Positions 25,298-33,129 of a DNA stretch of 64,000 nucleotides are shown here, one piece after another (positions within the stretch are counted from its first letter, which is position 1; the number at the start of each line of letters is the position of its first letter). The notes beneath the pieces were generated by a model. That model was not told the DNA's origin. It did not search any database and was given only the letters and a program-made list of their open reading frames with translations. A program made the translations under genes and the position numbers. Source of the DNA: Parabacteroides sp. PF5-9 (GTDB lineage Bacteria; Bacteroidota; Bacteroidia; Bacteroidales; Tannerellaceae). The stretch covers positions 1 through 64,000 of the forward strand of contig NZ_JARXWG010000009.1 in the NCBI RefSeq assembly GCF_029893105.1, given 5' to 3'.

Positions 25298-26374
25298 TTA
25301 TTCTATTGAAAATTTATAACTCGTTTGACTACGAAAAACCTCACCCGGACGCAACACGGTAGAGGGATATTCCGGTTTATTCGGACTGTCCGGGAAATGA
25401 TGGGTTTCCAAGCAAAGGGCGGAACGGGCGGGATAACGCTGTCCATGCTTGCCTTCAAAATTACCGGTCATCCAGTTTCCGGTATATAATTGTACACCTG
25501 GTTCCGTAGTATATGTATCCATAACAATCCCCGTTTTGGGAGATGAACAACGGGCACAGAATGACAACTCTTTCCCTTCCTTATTTAAGACATAAGTATG
25601 GTCATATCCTTTTCCAAAGATCAGTTGTTCAAAATCTTCATGGATACGATCCCCTACTCTATAAGGTGAACGGAAATCCATAGGAGTTCCTTCCACCTGC
25701 TCTTTCGGACCATAAGGAATAGCTGTGTCATCTGTCGGCAGATAATAATCAGCGTTGATCGTCAACAGATGATCACCAATCGAAGGATCTCCTGCCCCGG
25801 AAAGATTAAAGTAAGAATGATTAGTCAGATTGACAACAGTAGGTTTATCTGTTATAGCCTCATAAGTCATAACGACTTCGTTCTCATCCGTCAGATGATA
25901 TATCAATATTGTCTGTAAATTTCCGGGAAAGCCCTCCTCGCCGTCTTCAGATGTATATTTCAACACGACAGTCTGTGGGTCTTTTTGCTCGATATCCCAC
26001 ACAACAGCATTGAACCCTTTAACTCCTCCATGCAGGTTATTCGATCCGTTATTAATCGCTAATTGATCATAAACAATACCGTCTATAACAAACCGTCCGT
26101 TGGCAATACGATTTCCATATCGCCCACACACAGCGCCAAAATAAGGTTCTTCGGAAGAAAGATATTCATCTATCGAATGATGACCGGTCACTACATCGAT
26201 TAATTTCCCGTTGCGATCCGGCACCATTAAGGATACAATTTTAGCCCCATAATTGGTAACTGTCAATTCGGAGCCTGTTTGATTGGTCAGTACACAAAGT
26301 TGCGTATCTTTTCCGTCAATCTGTTTATTAAAGTTTTCTTTAGCTAAACCAGACAGGGTATTTTCGTTCTTCAT
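25298..26374 (-). CDS. galM: galactose mutarotase (aldose 1-epimerase)
   Basis: The 358-aa protein has the mutarotase motifs YGNRIANGRF, NNLHGG, NHSYFNLSG (catalytic His) and a C-terminal LCLETHHFPDSPN with the catalytic Glu. It interconverts beta- and alpha-galactose, the latter being the galactokinase substrate. It is the first gene of the galM-transporter-galK cluster, 31 bp before the transporter start. There is no signal peptide, so it acts in the cytoplasm. Confidence 0.95.
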   Translation of the reverse strand: MKNENTLSGLAKENFNKQIDGKDTQLCVLTNQTGSELTVTNYGAKIVSLMVPDRNGKLIDVVTGHHSIDEYLSSEEPYFGAVCGRYGNRIANGRFVIDGIVYDQLAINNGSNNLHGGVKGFNAVVWDIEQKDPQTVVLKYTSEDGEEGFPGNLQTILIYHLTDENEVVMTYEAITDKPTVVNLTNHSYFNLSGAGDPSIGDHLLTINADYYLPTDDTAIPYGPKEQVEGTPMDFRSPYRVGDRIHEDFEQLIFGKGYDHTYVLNKEGKELSFCARCSSPKTGIVMDTYTTEPGVQLYTGNWMTGNFEGKHGQRYPARSALCLETHHFPDSPNKPEYPSTVLRPGEVFRSQTSYKFSIE

Positions 26375-26531
26375 GTATTACTTTGAGTTACTAAATTGCG
26401 TGTAAAAGTAACTTTCTTCTTTGTATTACGATCCCCTAAAAAACATGTTTTAAAGCATGGTTTACTGTTTCGTTCTCACTTATAAGAAGTTTCATTCAAA
26501 CCAATGAAATCGGATTAGATATTCAGACAAG

Positions 26532-26563
26532 TTTGCTTCTGCGCGCGGCTTTTCATATCTTTG
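26532..26563 (+). promoter_or_regulatory. recR promoter
   Basis: TTTG at 26532-26535 and TATCTTTG at 26556-26563, 20 bp apart, match the Bacteroidetes -33/-7 consensus. The recR ATG is 19 bp downstream. Confidence 0.75.
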
Positions 26564-26582
26564 TGAACACAAGCAAAAAAGC

Positions 26583-27206
26583 ATGATTCAAAAATACCCC
26601 TCTGTTCTTCTCGAAAATGCAGTCAGAGAATTGGCCTCATTACCCGGAATAGGCAGAAAAACAGCTCTACGACTCGCCTTACATATTTTGCGTCGCGACG
26701 AAACATATGCCGAAAATTTTGCTGCCGCCATTACTGCTTTACGAAAAGAGGTGAAATACTGTAAATGTTGTCATAACATCTGTGATGAAGAGATTTGTGA
26801 GATCTGCGGAAATTCAAATCGCGATCACTCTATCATCTGTGTTGTTGAGAACATCAAAGAAGTGATGGCCATCGAAAACACCGGACAATTCCGGGGTATT
26901 TATCACGTCTTAGGAGGTATTATCTCACCGATGGATGGGATTGGCCCTGGTGATTTAGAAATTGATAGCTTGATACAACGGGTTGCCAATGATGATATTA
27001 CCGAAATAATTTTGGCTTTAAGCACGACCATGGAGGGAGACACGACCAATTTTTTCATCTATCGCAAACTTTCAGCATATGATGTCAAAGTATCTGTCAT
27101 TGCCCGTGGTATTTCTATCGGAGATGAGATCGAATATGCCGATGAGATCACCTTGGGACGTTCCATCTTAAACCGGACAAATTTTAGTGACTCGATGAAA
27201 ATTTAA
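26583..27206 (+). CDS. recR: recombination protein RecR
   Basis: The 207-aa protein has the N-terminal helix-hairpin-helix ([16 protein letters not shown]), a C4 zinc finger (C60, C63, C72, C75) and a Toprim domain ([14 protein letters not shown] onwards). With RecO/RecF it loads RecA at gaps in duplex DNA. recF is in the same window (60656-61753). It heads a three-gene run with a glycosyltransferase (13-bp gap) and an acetyltransferase. Confidence 0.95.
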   Translation: MIQKYPSVLLENAVRELASLPGIGRKTALRLALHILRRDETYAENFAAAITALRKEVKYCKCCHNICDEEICEICGNSNRDHSIICVVENIKEVMAIENTGQFRGIYHVLGGIISPMDGIGPGDLEIDSLIQRVANDDITEIILALSTTMEGDTTNFFIYRKLSAYDVKVSVIARGISIGDEIEYADEITLGRSILNRTNFSDSMKI

Positions 27207-27219
27207 TTGAATACTTAAT

Positions 27220-28224
27220 ATGTACGAAACAAAATTATCTATTCTTATTTTCAACTATACGTCCAAACCTTTACTTGAACAATGCCTTTATGCCGTTCAA
27301 GCTGCTACAACCGGTATGGATCTCGAACTATTTATCATCGACGATCATTCGTCCGACGAGATCAAACCATTTGTAACAGAACATTTCCCGCACATAACAC
27401 CGGATGATAACCAGATAAATTTCACAACAACAAAAGAAGATGCGATCCGGCAATCTCAGGGAGAGTATATCTTGTTACTAAACAGTAATACAATTATAGG
27501 AGAAGAGAGTTTACGTACACTCTGCTTTTTTATGGACGAACACCCTAAAATCGGCCTGTTAGGCTCCAAACTAATTGATATACACGGGGTATTTCGCCCG
27601 GAAAGCAAACAACGATTCCCTTCATGGCTGACCGCTTTTTGTAAAAAAACAGGTCTGGTACATCTTTTTCCCCAATCACGAAGCGAATTGTCTCATTTAA
27701 ATGAAAACAAACAACACAAAGTTGATGTATTGCCTGATACTTTTTTGTTGATTCGCCATGAAGCTTTTGATCAAACAAGACGGCCTGAGGGAGAGCTAAA
27801 CTATCAGGAAGCACATATTGAACACTGTTATCGGATCATGCAAGCGGGCTACAAAAACTATTATTATCCGGAACGGATACTCTATTTCGACCCGCTTTCT
27901 CCTCCTGCTAAAAAGAAAAAAAAGATCAAACATCGTCGTTTATTGATCTTATGTGAAGAAGATCATTTTGAAACGATAAAAGCAATCGCAGTCAAACAGA
28001 TGCCCGAGCTGGAGTATGTCAATCTGTGGGATCTGGATGTTGAACGCGTAACAGATGCCATCTGCAGAAGAAATCAAATGAAAGGATTCACCGATTACGT
28101 ATTCTGTTATCCGGATGCCCGTTTCGAACAGATGTTGCTGTTTATGGACAAAATGGTCAACAAAAATTCAAATTATCATTTCTATAATCTAAAAAACAAG
28201 CGATTCTTTTCGCCGGAAAAATAA
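27220..28224 (+). CDS. family 2 glycosyltransferase
   Basis: The 334-aa protein has a GT-A fold start (SILIFNYTSKPLLEQCLYAV), the nucleotide-sugar segment FIIDDHSSDE, and EYILLLNSNTIIGEE in place of the usual DxD. The last 100 residues are a helical, lysine-rich extension without a clear family. There is no membrane helix. Likely it adds a sugar to a cell-envelope glycan; donor and acceptor are unknown. It is tightly coupled to recR and to the next gene (2-bp gap). Confidence 0.8.
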   Translation: MYETKLSILIFNYTSKPLLEQCLYAVQAATTGMDLELFIIDDHSSDEIKPFVTEHFPHITPDDNQINFTTTKEDAIRQSQGEYILLLNSNTIIGEESLRTLCFFMDEHPKIGLLGSKLIDIHGVFRPESKQRFPSWLTAFCKKTGLVHLFPQSRSELSHLNENKQHKVDVLPDTFLLIRHEAFDQTRRPEGELNYQEAHIEHCYRIMQAGYKNYYYPERILYFDPLSPPAKKKKKIKHRRLLILCEEDHFETIKAIAVKQMPELEYVNLWDLDVERVTDAICRRNQMKGFTDYVFCYPDARFEQMLLFMDKMVNKNSNYHFYNLKNKRFFSPEK

Positions 28225-28226
28225 GT

Positions 28227-28766
28227 ATGTCTTTACTTGAAAACAATCGTATACGTTTACGAGCACTTGAGCCGGAAGATCTGGCGTTGCTCTACCAATG
28301 GGAGAATGATTCGGATCTATGGAGTTGGGGTAATTCGCTTATTCCTTATTCGCATTACACGCTTAAAGAATATATTTTGCAGGCACACCGGGATATTTAC
28401 GACTTAAAACAACTCCGGTTAGTGGTCGAACAAAAATCCAACAATAAAGCGATCGGACTGATCGATTTGTTTGACTTCGACCCGCATCACCGACGAGCCG
28501 GTATGGGGATATTGATCGATAAAACGAGCCAGAAAAACGGATTTGCTTCCGAGGCTGTTGATATACTGTGCAACTATGCCTTTGTTTTCCTGAAACTGCA
28601 TCAGATATATGTGCATATACCTGTCTGCAACGAAGTCAGTACAAGATTATTTAGTCGTTGTGGGTTTACACAAACCGGCCTGTTAAGCGACTGGATAATT
28701 GCAGAGAATGACTACATGGACGTTCTGGTCATGCAAAAAATCAATCACTCTACCACAGATCAATAA
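28227..28766 (+). CDS. GNAT acetyltransferase
   Basis: The 179-aa GNAT-fold protein has IRLRALEPEDLALLYQWEND at the start and the acetyl-CoA loop RRAGMGI followed by GFASEAVDILCNYAF, as in the RimJ/SpeG type. The substrate (protein N-terminus, polyamine or sugar amine) is not predictable. Its start lies 2 bp after the glycosyltransferase stop, so the two are translationally linked and may act on the same glycan. Confidence 0.82.
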   Translation: MSLLENNRIRLRALEPEDLALLYQWENDSDLWSWGNSLIPYSHYTLKEYILQAHRDIYDLKQLRLVVEQKSNNKAIGLIDLFDFDPHHRRAGMGILIDKTSQKNGFASEAVDILCNYAFVFLKLHQIYVHIPVCNEVSTRLFSRCGFTQTGLLSDWIIAENDYMDVLVMQKINHSTTDQ

Positions 28767-28773
28767 GATCGTA

Positions 28774-29367
28774 TTAATTTAATTGAGGATCTTTGGGATA
28801 GTTGATCCACGATTTGTAGTCACTACCCAATAATTTCAGTGAATTTTTCCAGTATAATTCGCCTTCAGCCTGAATGATACTGTCATTGACTGCCTGACTG
28901 ACTACCCATGAATGGCCTTCGATCTCTTTTCCTAATTGTCCCTTTGTCCACCCACTATAACCCAGGAAAAATTTTACTTTATCTTCGACAGCAAGTCCGT
29001 TTCTTATATATCCTTTAAGGATATCAAAATCACCATCAAAATAGAGATGATCATTTATTTTTTTTGAATCAGGAATAAGATCTCCTAAGGAATGAATAAA
29101 AAACAAGCGATTCGCACAGACCGGTCCTCCTAGAAAAATAGGCATTTCAGCTAAATCTTCCAGTTCTGTAAAAAATGAATTGACTAATAAATCGGTTTTT
29201 TTATTTAATACAAACCCCATCGAGCCATCCTGGTCATGATTTACTAACAGCACTACCGAACGTTGAAAATACATATCCTGCAGGCCAGGTTCCGAGATTA
29301 GGATATTTCCTTGGGTAGGTAATAGATTGTTATCCGTGACTCTGAATATGTTATTGAAATACGCCAT
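28774..29367 (-). CDS. YqgE/AlgH family protein
   Basis: The 197-aa protein matches the YqgE (AlgH, DUF179) family: GNILISEPGLQDMYFQRSVVLLVNHDQ at the start is diagnostic, as are GSMGFVLNK, LGGPV and FFLGYSGWTKGQLGKEI. The molecular role of the family is unsettled. The ATG at 29367 is used rather than an in-frame TTG at 29385, giving the usual family length. It is convergent with the acetyltransferase. Confidence 0.92.
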   Translation of the reverse strand: MAYFNNIFRVTDNNLLPTQGNILISEPGLQDMYFQRSVVLLVNHDQDGSMGFVLNKKTDLLVNSFFTELEDLAEMPIFLGGPVCANRLFFIHSLGDLIPDSKKINDHLYFDGDFDILKGYIRNGLAVEDKVKFFLGYSGWTKGQLGKEIEGHSWVVSQAVNDSIIQAEGELYWKNSLKLLGSDYKSWINYPKDPQLN

Positions 29368-29485
29368 AGTTATGGATGTAAACAATTAGTTAGCACCCAC
29401 AATATATGGTTTTCTATCAGAATATACAAATACTGACTCCGATAATTGTGTTAAGAAAAGTAAATAAACAGAGCGGCGATGTGAA

Positions 29486-30799
29486 TTAAAGCGGGTGATT
29501 TTGACTGAATAACTTCAACCGTTCTTCAAGCAACGCATACTGATGATCTTTAATAAAAGAGGTACACGCACGAAGCCCTTGTTGATTACTTCCGGTGGTA
29601 CTCAACGAAATCGCACTAACCCCATAATAGATCAACTCCTCCATCAGTTCACCGCCAGTCATTCCTGGGTAAGCAATGGTAAAATAAAAGCCATCTGCTA
29701 TCGGTTCGTCCAGATCATGATCGTACACGATCCGAAAACCATAATCTGTAAAAATCTTTTTCAATCGCTCCGCCCGTCGTCCATACGCTTTGACCTCCGA
29801 TATAAAATCAAATGTTCCGTCAGAAGCAGCTTTAAACATAGCAGCCAAGGCATACTGAGCCGAATGGCTCGTCCCCGATGAAAGCGCATATAACACACGA
29901 TGAATATAAACCGTTCCGAATGTGCCTCCGCCATAACGTTTGGTCAGCCCCGGATAAATACGTTGATAGAGTTTGTCAGAGATAGCAGTCACTCCGATGC
30001 GTTGTCCGGCATAACTGAATGCCTTTGAACCCGAAATCTGCAAGACATAATTCTCCGTATAATTGGCCACCGAAGGCTGATAAGGAGGTTCAAAAGGAGT
30101 ACCCAGTTCTTTACGGAAATCCATCGCAAAATAGGCCAGATCTTCTATCACCACCACATCATATTTATCGGCCATCTCGCCAATGATCTTCAACTCATCC
30201 TCCGTCAGACAAAACCAGGCCGGATTATTCGGATTGGAGTAAATCATTGCTGCAATATTTCCCTTTGAGAGGAACGATTCAAGCTTTTCCCTCAACTTCT
30301 CCCCCCTGTATTCATACACATCAAACGATTCGTATCGACTGCCCATAACCGTGATTTGCTGTTTCTGTACAGGGAATCCCGGATCAATAAAAAGAATCGT
30401 ATCCCTTTCCGGCCAACACTGGCTGCAGACCATAAACGAAGCATACGTACCCTGCATCGAACCTGTTACCGGAACACACGATTCGGGCGAAACAGTGATA
30501 TTCATAAAGGCCTTAATAAAACGAGAAGCCTCGTTTTTCAACTCGGGAATACCATTAATATTCGGATATATAGAGGCTATACCTTTCTGCAATGCTTCTA
30601 TTTCCGCATCTACACCCACCTGAGCCGGTTTCAAACCAGGAACACCCATTTCCATATGGATAAACTCTGTTTGCGTTTGCTGTTCCAACTCGGTTGAAAT
30701 AGCAACCACTTCACGGATGGTCGCTTTTCCAAAATCGGGAAGCCCGTAAGCTTGAATAACCTTTTGCACTGCTTGATAATCTACAGGTGTATTTTTCAT
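29486..30799 (-). CDS. PLP-dependent class I/II aminotransferase
   Basis: The 437-aa fold-type I aminotransferase has the PLP lysine K259 in SGSKAFSYAGQRIG, the substrate-site segment IYSNPNNPAWF with conserved Asn, VVIEDLAYFAMD with the pyridine-N Asp, and a C-terminal Arg-containing SLSTTGSNQQGLRAC. Substrate is probably an amino acid, but specificity is not readable. Upstream on its strand are a -7 box TACTTTTG (complement of 30823-30830) and repeat array B about 160 bp before the start. Confidence 0.88.
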   Translation of the reverse strand: MKNTPVDYQAVQKVIQAYGLPDFGKATIREVVAISTELEQQTQTEFIHMEMGVPGLKPAQVGVDAEIEALQKGIASIYPNINGIPELKNEASRFIKAFMNITVSPESCVPVTGSMQGTYASFMVCSQCWPERDTILFIDPGFPVQKQQITVMGSRYESFDVYEYRGEKLREKLESFLSKGNIAAMIYSNPNNPAWFCLTEDELKIIGEMADKYDVVVIEDLAYFAMDFRKELGTPFEPPYQPSVANYTENYVLQISGSKAFSYAGQRIGVTAISDKLYQRIYPGLTKRYGGGTFGTVYIHRVLYALSSGTSHSAQYALAAMFKAASDGTFDFISEVKAYGRRAERLKKIFTDYGFRIVYDHDLDEPIADGFYFTIAYPGMTGGELMEELIYYGVSAISLSTTGSNQQGLRACTSFIKDHQYALLEERLKLFSQNHPL

Positions 30800-30961
30800 A
30801 TCCGAAATTATTTATTGGGATACAAAAGTAGAAAAATTATTGATGCCGTAAAGGTTGTTCCTCTTTTCATGAAATAAAATGCCCAATACCTTATCCTTTT
30901 CTTCACTTTATGTTCCATAATTGATCTGCATACGTTGACATTTTTATAAAAATGGATTAAT

Positions 30962-31053
30962 CGTCCAACAGCCGTGTCACTTCCGTCTACCAGTTGGTGC
31001 ACTTTCGTCTACCAACTGTGTCACTATCGTCTACCAATTGGTAGACGATTAAT
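30962..31053 (+). repeat. palindrome-capped 22-bp repeat array (copy B)
   Basis: Four units start with CGTC at 30962, 30984, 31006 and 31028, exactly 22 bp apart. Typical unit: CGTCTACCA, then five to six variable bases, ending in GTGTCACTAT or GTGCACTTT. The last unit forms a perfect 24-bp palindrome (31026-31049) around CCAATTGG, followed by TAAT. Units 2-4 are identical to those of copy C at 58973. It lies 162 bp upstream of the aminotransferase start with the palindrome on the tRNA side. The gap 30800-31221 otherwise holds only promoters. Confidence 0.92.
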
Positions 31054-31173
31054 TCTTCCGGCAAAAAAGTGAGAGAGATACGATAAAACCAATAGTGCAT
31101 CGGGATAAATTTATTAAGGCTACAAAGAGTCTTTTTTCTACCCCTCCTTCGAAAATATTTTACAATCTGTTCA

Positions 31174-31204
31174 TTTGCATATCCAAATAAAAACATTACC
31201 TTTG
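31174..31204 (+). promoter_or_regulatory. tRNA-Arg promoter
   Basis: TTTG at 31174-31177 and TACCTTTG at 31197-31204, 19 bp apart, fit the Bacteroidetes consensus closely. The tRNA begins 17 bp later. Confidence 0.75.
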
Positions 31205-31221
31205 CGCCCGAATAAATGGCC

Positions 31222-31295
31222 GGTCGGGTAGCTCAGCTGGATAGAGCAACAGCCTTCTAAGCTGTGGGTCATGGGTTCGAATCCCATCCTGATCA
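31222..31295 (+). tRNA. tRNA-Arg (TCT)
   Basis: A 74-nt cloverleaf: acceptor GGTCGGG/CCTGATC with two G-T pairs, D-loop AGCTCAGCTGGATAGAGC, anticodon stem ACAGC/GCTGT with loop CTTCTAA (anticodon TCT, 31256-31258), and GGGTTCGAATCCC T-arm. An integrase stub begins 147 bp downstream, so its 3' end was probably the attachment site of the adjacent island. Confidence 0.95.
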
Positions 31296-31441
31296 CAACG
31301 CATTAAATCACTGGATTACAAAGGCTTTGTATTGATTTACAAGGCCTTTTTTCTTTTCAAATCTGAAAACTAAAACAACTAAAACAAACAAAAAATTTGA
31401 TATATTTGTTGGCAATCTTACAAATACCTTACAAGAATATC

Positions 31442-31543
31442 ATGGCAAAATTCACTCCATGCATTAGGAAAAAGAGAAGTGATGGACTGTACCCTGTATA
31501 TATTGCTACTAACCAATCAAAAGTTGTTGGATTCTACAATTAA
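31442..31543 (+). pseudogene. tyrosine-recombinase integrase, N-terminal stub
   Basis: A 33-codon frame begins MAKFTPCIRKKRSDGLYPVY, which matches the N-terminal arm-binding segment of Bacteroidetes tyrosine integrases. It breaks off at residue 33, and its end overlaps the 3' end of the opposite-strand HEPN-like gene. Position just after a tRNA gene is typical for such integrases. The catalytic domain is gone, so the island can no longer excise by itself. Confidence 0.65.
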
Positions 31544-32200
31544 TCCATTTGATTTGCCAATATTATGCAAAAGATCATTCATTAGCAATTTTTCTAATTC
31601 TTCCCGGTTTAGAGACCTCATGTATTCGTCTATAGTGACAAACAGCTTCTTCATTTTTTCTCTTATAGCTATTTGAATATGGCTTAAAACCTCCTCTATA
31701 TCGAAATAAACTTGTGTTGAAAAAGAGGTTTTCTTGTTAGAAACGCACTTTAAGTAATACTTAAATTCAGTGTTTGGTTTAATATTCTTAGGGAAAAGAT
31801 AAAAAGTATTTCCCCATTCAAAGCTATGCTCATAACGATGCGCAACATGCTTATGTCTAAGATCCATCAATATCTCATGCGTTTGAATAAGATTTTCAGA
31901 ATTTTTAAAGATATTTTTTGCGTTTAATATAGGAATGCCTACTCCTGCATTAGTGAAGCATTTACCATATAATGTAGCAATTGAGTTGACCAACGATGTT
32001 CTAATGGATGCACTTTCTGTTATCTCTAATAAATGCAAGTATTCTTGGCATAGTTTCAAATCTTGTTCAATAAAGAAGTAGCCTAAAAAGATCTTTGATT
32101 GCTTATGAGAAGAAGCATCAAAGACTTCATACTCGTTAATCCATCCTAGATTACCAGCTTCGATAATAAGTCTTGCTTTCTTTTCTTTTTCATTTGTCAT
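31517..32200 (-). CDS. HEPN/AbiU2-like protein of unknown function
   Basis: From the ATG at 32200 the protein has 227 residues, with no signal peptide or membrane helix. It is helical, with an IRTSLVNSIATLYGKCF segment and, later, LMDLRHKHVAHRYEH, which contains the R-x(4-6)-H motif of HEPN ribonucleases. This order of elements resembles the AbiU2 abortive-infection HEPN group. The assignment is by motif only. The gene lies in a decayed island next to ORF6N, a context where defence genes are common. Without a visible partner toxin-antitoxin or phage-defence role remains inference. It could also be an uncharacterised helical protein. Confidence 0.5.
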   Translation of the reverse strand: MTNEKEKKARLIIEAGNLGWINEYEVFDASSHKQSKIFLGYFFIEQDLKLCQEYLHLLEITESASIRTSLVNSIATLYGKCFTNAGVGIPILNAKNIFKNSENLIQTHEILMDLRHKHVAHRYEHSFEWGNTFYLFPKNIKPNTEFKYYLKCVSNKKTSFSTQVYFDIEEVLSHIQIAIREKMKKLFVTIDEYMRSLNREELEKLLMNDLLHNIGKSNGLIVESNNF

Positions 32201-32252
32201 AAAAACTGTCACTAATGAGTCAAGTTACTAAAACGAGAATGAGACAATATGA

Positions 32253-32825
32253 TTATTCCTCTGGTTTTCTGTATCCTATCGGATTGCGGGGCTTGTTCAC
32301 TTGTTTATGTTTTGCAGCCAATTCTGCCAATGCGATATAAATATCATCAAACTCTTTTTGAGTATCTTCGGACAAGTCGTTTATTGCAGCTAAAGTTTCC
32401 TCGCTGACTTCCTCTAAAGTCTTTATACGATCCATCAGAGCCGGCAACAGATCGTTATCTTTCGCAGCGGTCAAAACGTTACGTAGGGCTACAAAAGCGC
32501 GCATGATACCAATATTAACCTCTATGGCTATATCACTATTAAGCAATCCGGATAACATCCCAACACCTTGTTCCGTAAATGCGTATGGTGTAGCTGATTT
32601 AGGACGCTTTGTCGGGTATGTCATCACAAATTGTGATAACATATTCTTCCATTCTTCAGGTGATAACCGGAACATAAAGTCAGGAGGAAAACGCTTTATA
32701 TTACGTTTGACAGCTTGATTTAAGGTTCTTGTTTCTACCCGGTACATCTCGGCTAAATCATAGTCCAGCATTACCCGGACACCTCGAATCTCGTATATCT
32801 TACTTTGTATCAGTGATAATTCCAT
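32253..32825 (-). CDS. ORF6N domain protein
   Basis: The 190-aa protein starts with the ORF6N DNA-binding domain (about 1-90): IYEIRGVRVMLDYDLAEMYRVETRTLNQAVKRNIKRFPPDF is continuous with the family, followed by YAFTEQGVGMLSGLL. The C-terminal half is a charged coiled coil (about 115-175). ORF6N proteins occur on phages and integrated elements of Bacteroidetes, and their role is not firmly known. It belongs to the island remnant next to tRNA-Arg. Confidence 0.85.
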   Translation of the reverse strand: MELSLIQSKIYEIRGVRVMLDYDLAEMYRVETRTLNQAVKRNIKRFPPDFMFRLSPEEWKNMLSQFVMTYPTKRPKSATPYAFTEQGVGMLSGLLNSDIAIEVNIGIMRAFVALRNVLTAAKDNDLLPALMDRIKTLEEVSEETLAAINDLSEDTQKEFDDIYIALAELAAKHKQVNKPRNPIGYRKPEE

Positions 32826-33034
32826 AATGTCAATAACTGATCTTTTATTCCTTTCCTACGCTTTATCCTTCTGCCACAATGCGGACAGTTTACTGTATTT
32901 TTAGAAGGCTGGTCGAAAAGGTTCGTAAAGGGTACATTTAAAGTGTCTGCAATTTTTTGCAATATTACTCTGACTTTTAGAAAACAGAACTCTTTGGTTT
33001 TGTTTTGCGTGTTAAAAAAATCTAAAAGTTTTGT
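32810..33034 (-). pseudogene. XRE-type regulator remnant with zinc-ribbon tail
   Basis: An open frame without a start codon encodes VILQKIADTLNVPFTNLFDQ, the C-terminal half of a Cro/C1 helix-turn-helix domain, then VNCPHCGRRIKRRK, half of a zinc ribbon. Its stop overlaps the ORF6N start by 16 bp. The N-terminal half is missing: a stop codon precedes the frame at 33035-33037. It is a decayed regulator. Confidence 0.6.
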
Positions 33035-33046
33035 TTATTGCTCTTT

Positions 33047-33117
33047 TTACGTCTTTAATTCTTCGTCAGTAAAGGTGGGTATTATCCCATTTACTTTTCC
33101 ATATACACCTTTTAATG
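33047..33117 (-). pseudogene. short coding remnant at island edge
   Basis: A stretch without a start codon reads LKGVYGKVNGIIPTFTDEEL and ends at a stop (33047-33049). Its even codon structure suggests the C-terminal tail of a lost gene, but the family is not recognised. It lies between the XRE remnant and the GH2 gene. Confidence 0.25.
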
Positions 33118-33129
33118 AATAGTTTCTAC

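Noticed and set aside
30962-31053. 22-bp arrays as CRISPR
   Set aside because: Units are contiguous with no unique spacers, there are only 3-4 units, a palindrome caps the end, and no cas genes are in the window.
31222-33129. Direct repeat of the tRNA-Arg 3' end marking a right attachment site
   Set aside because: No second copy of the T-arm/acceptor sequence was seen downstream; only tRNA-Tyr at 63181 shares the general T-arm bases.
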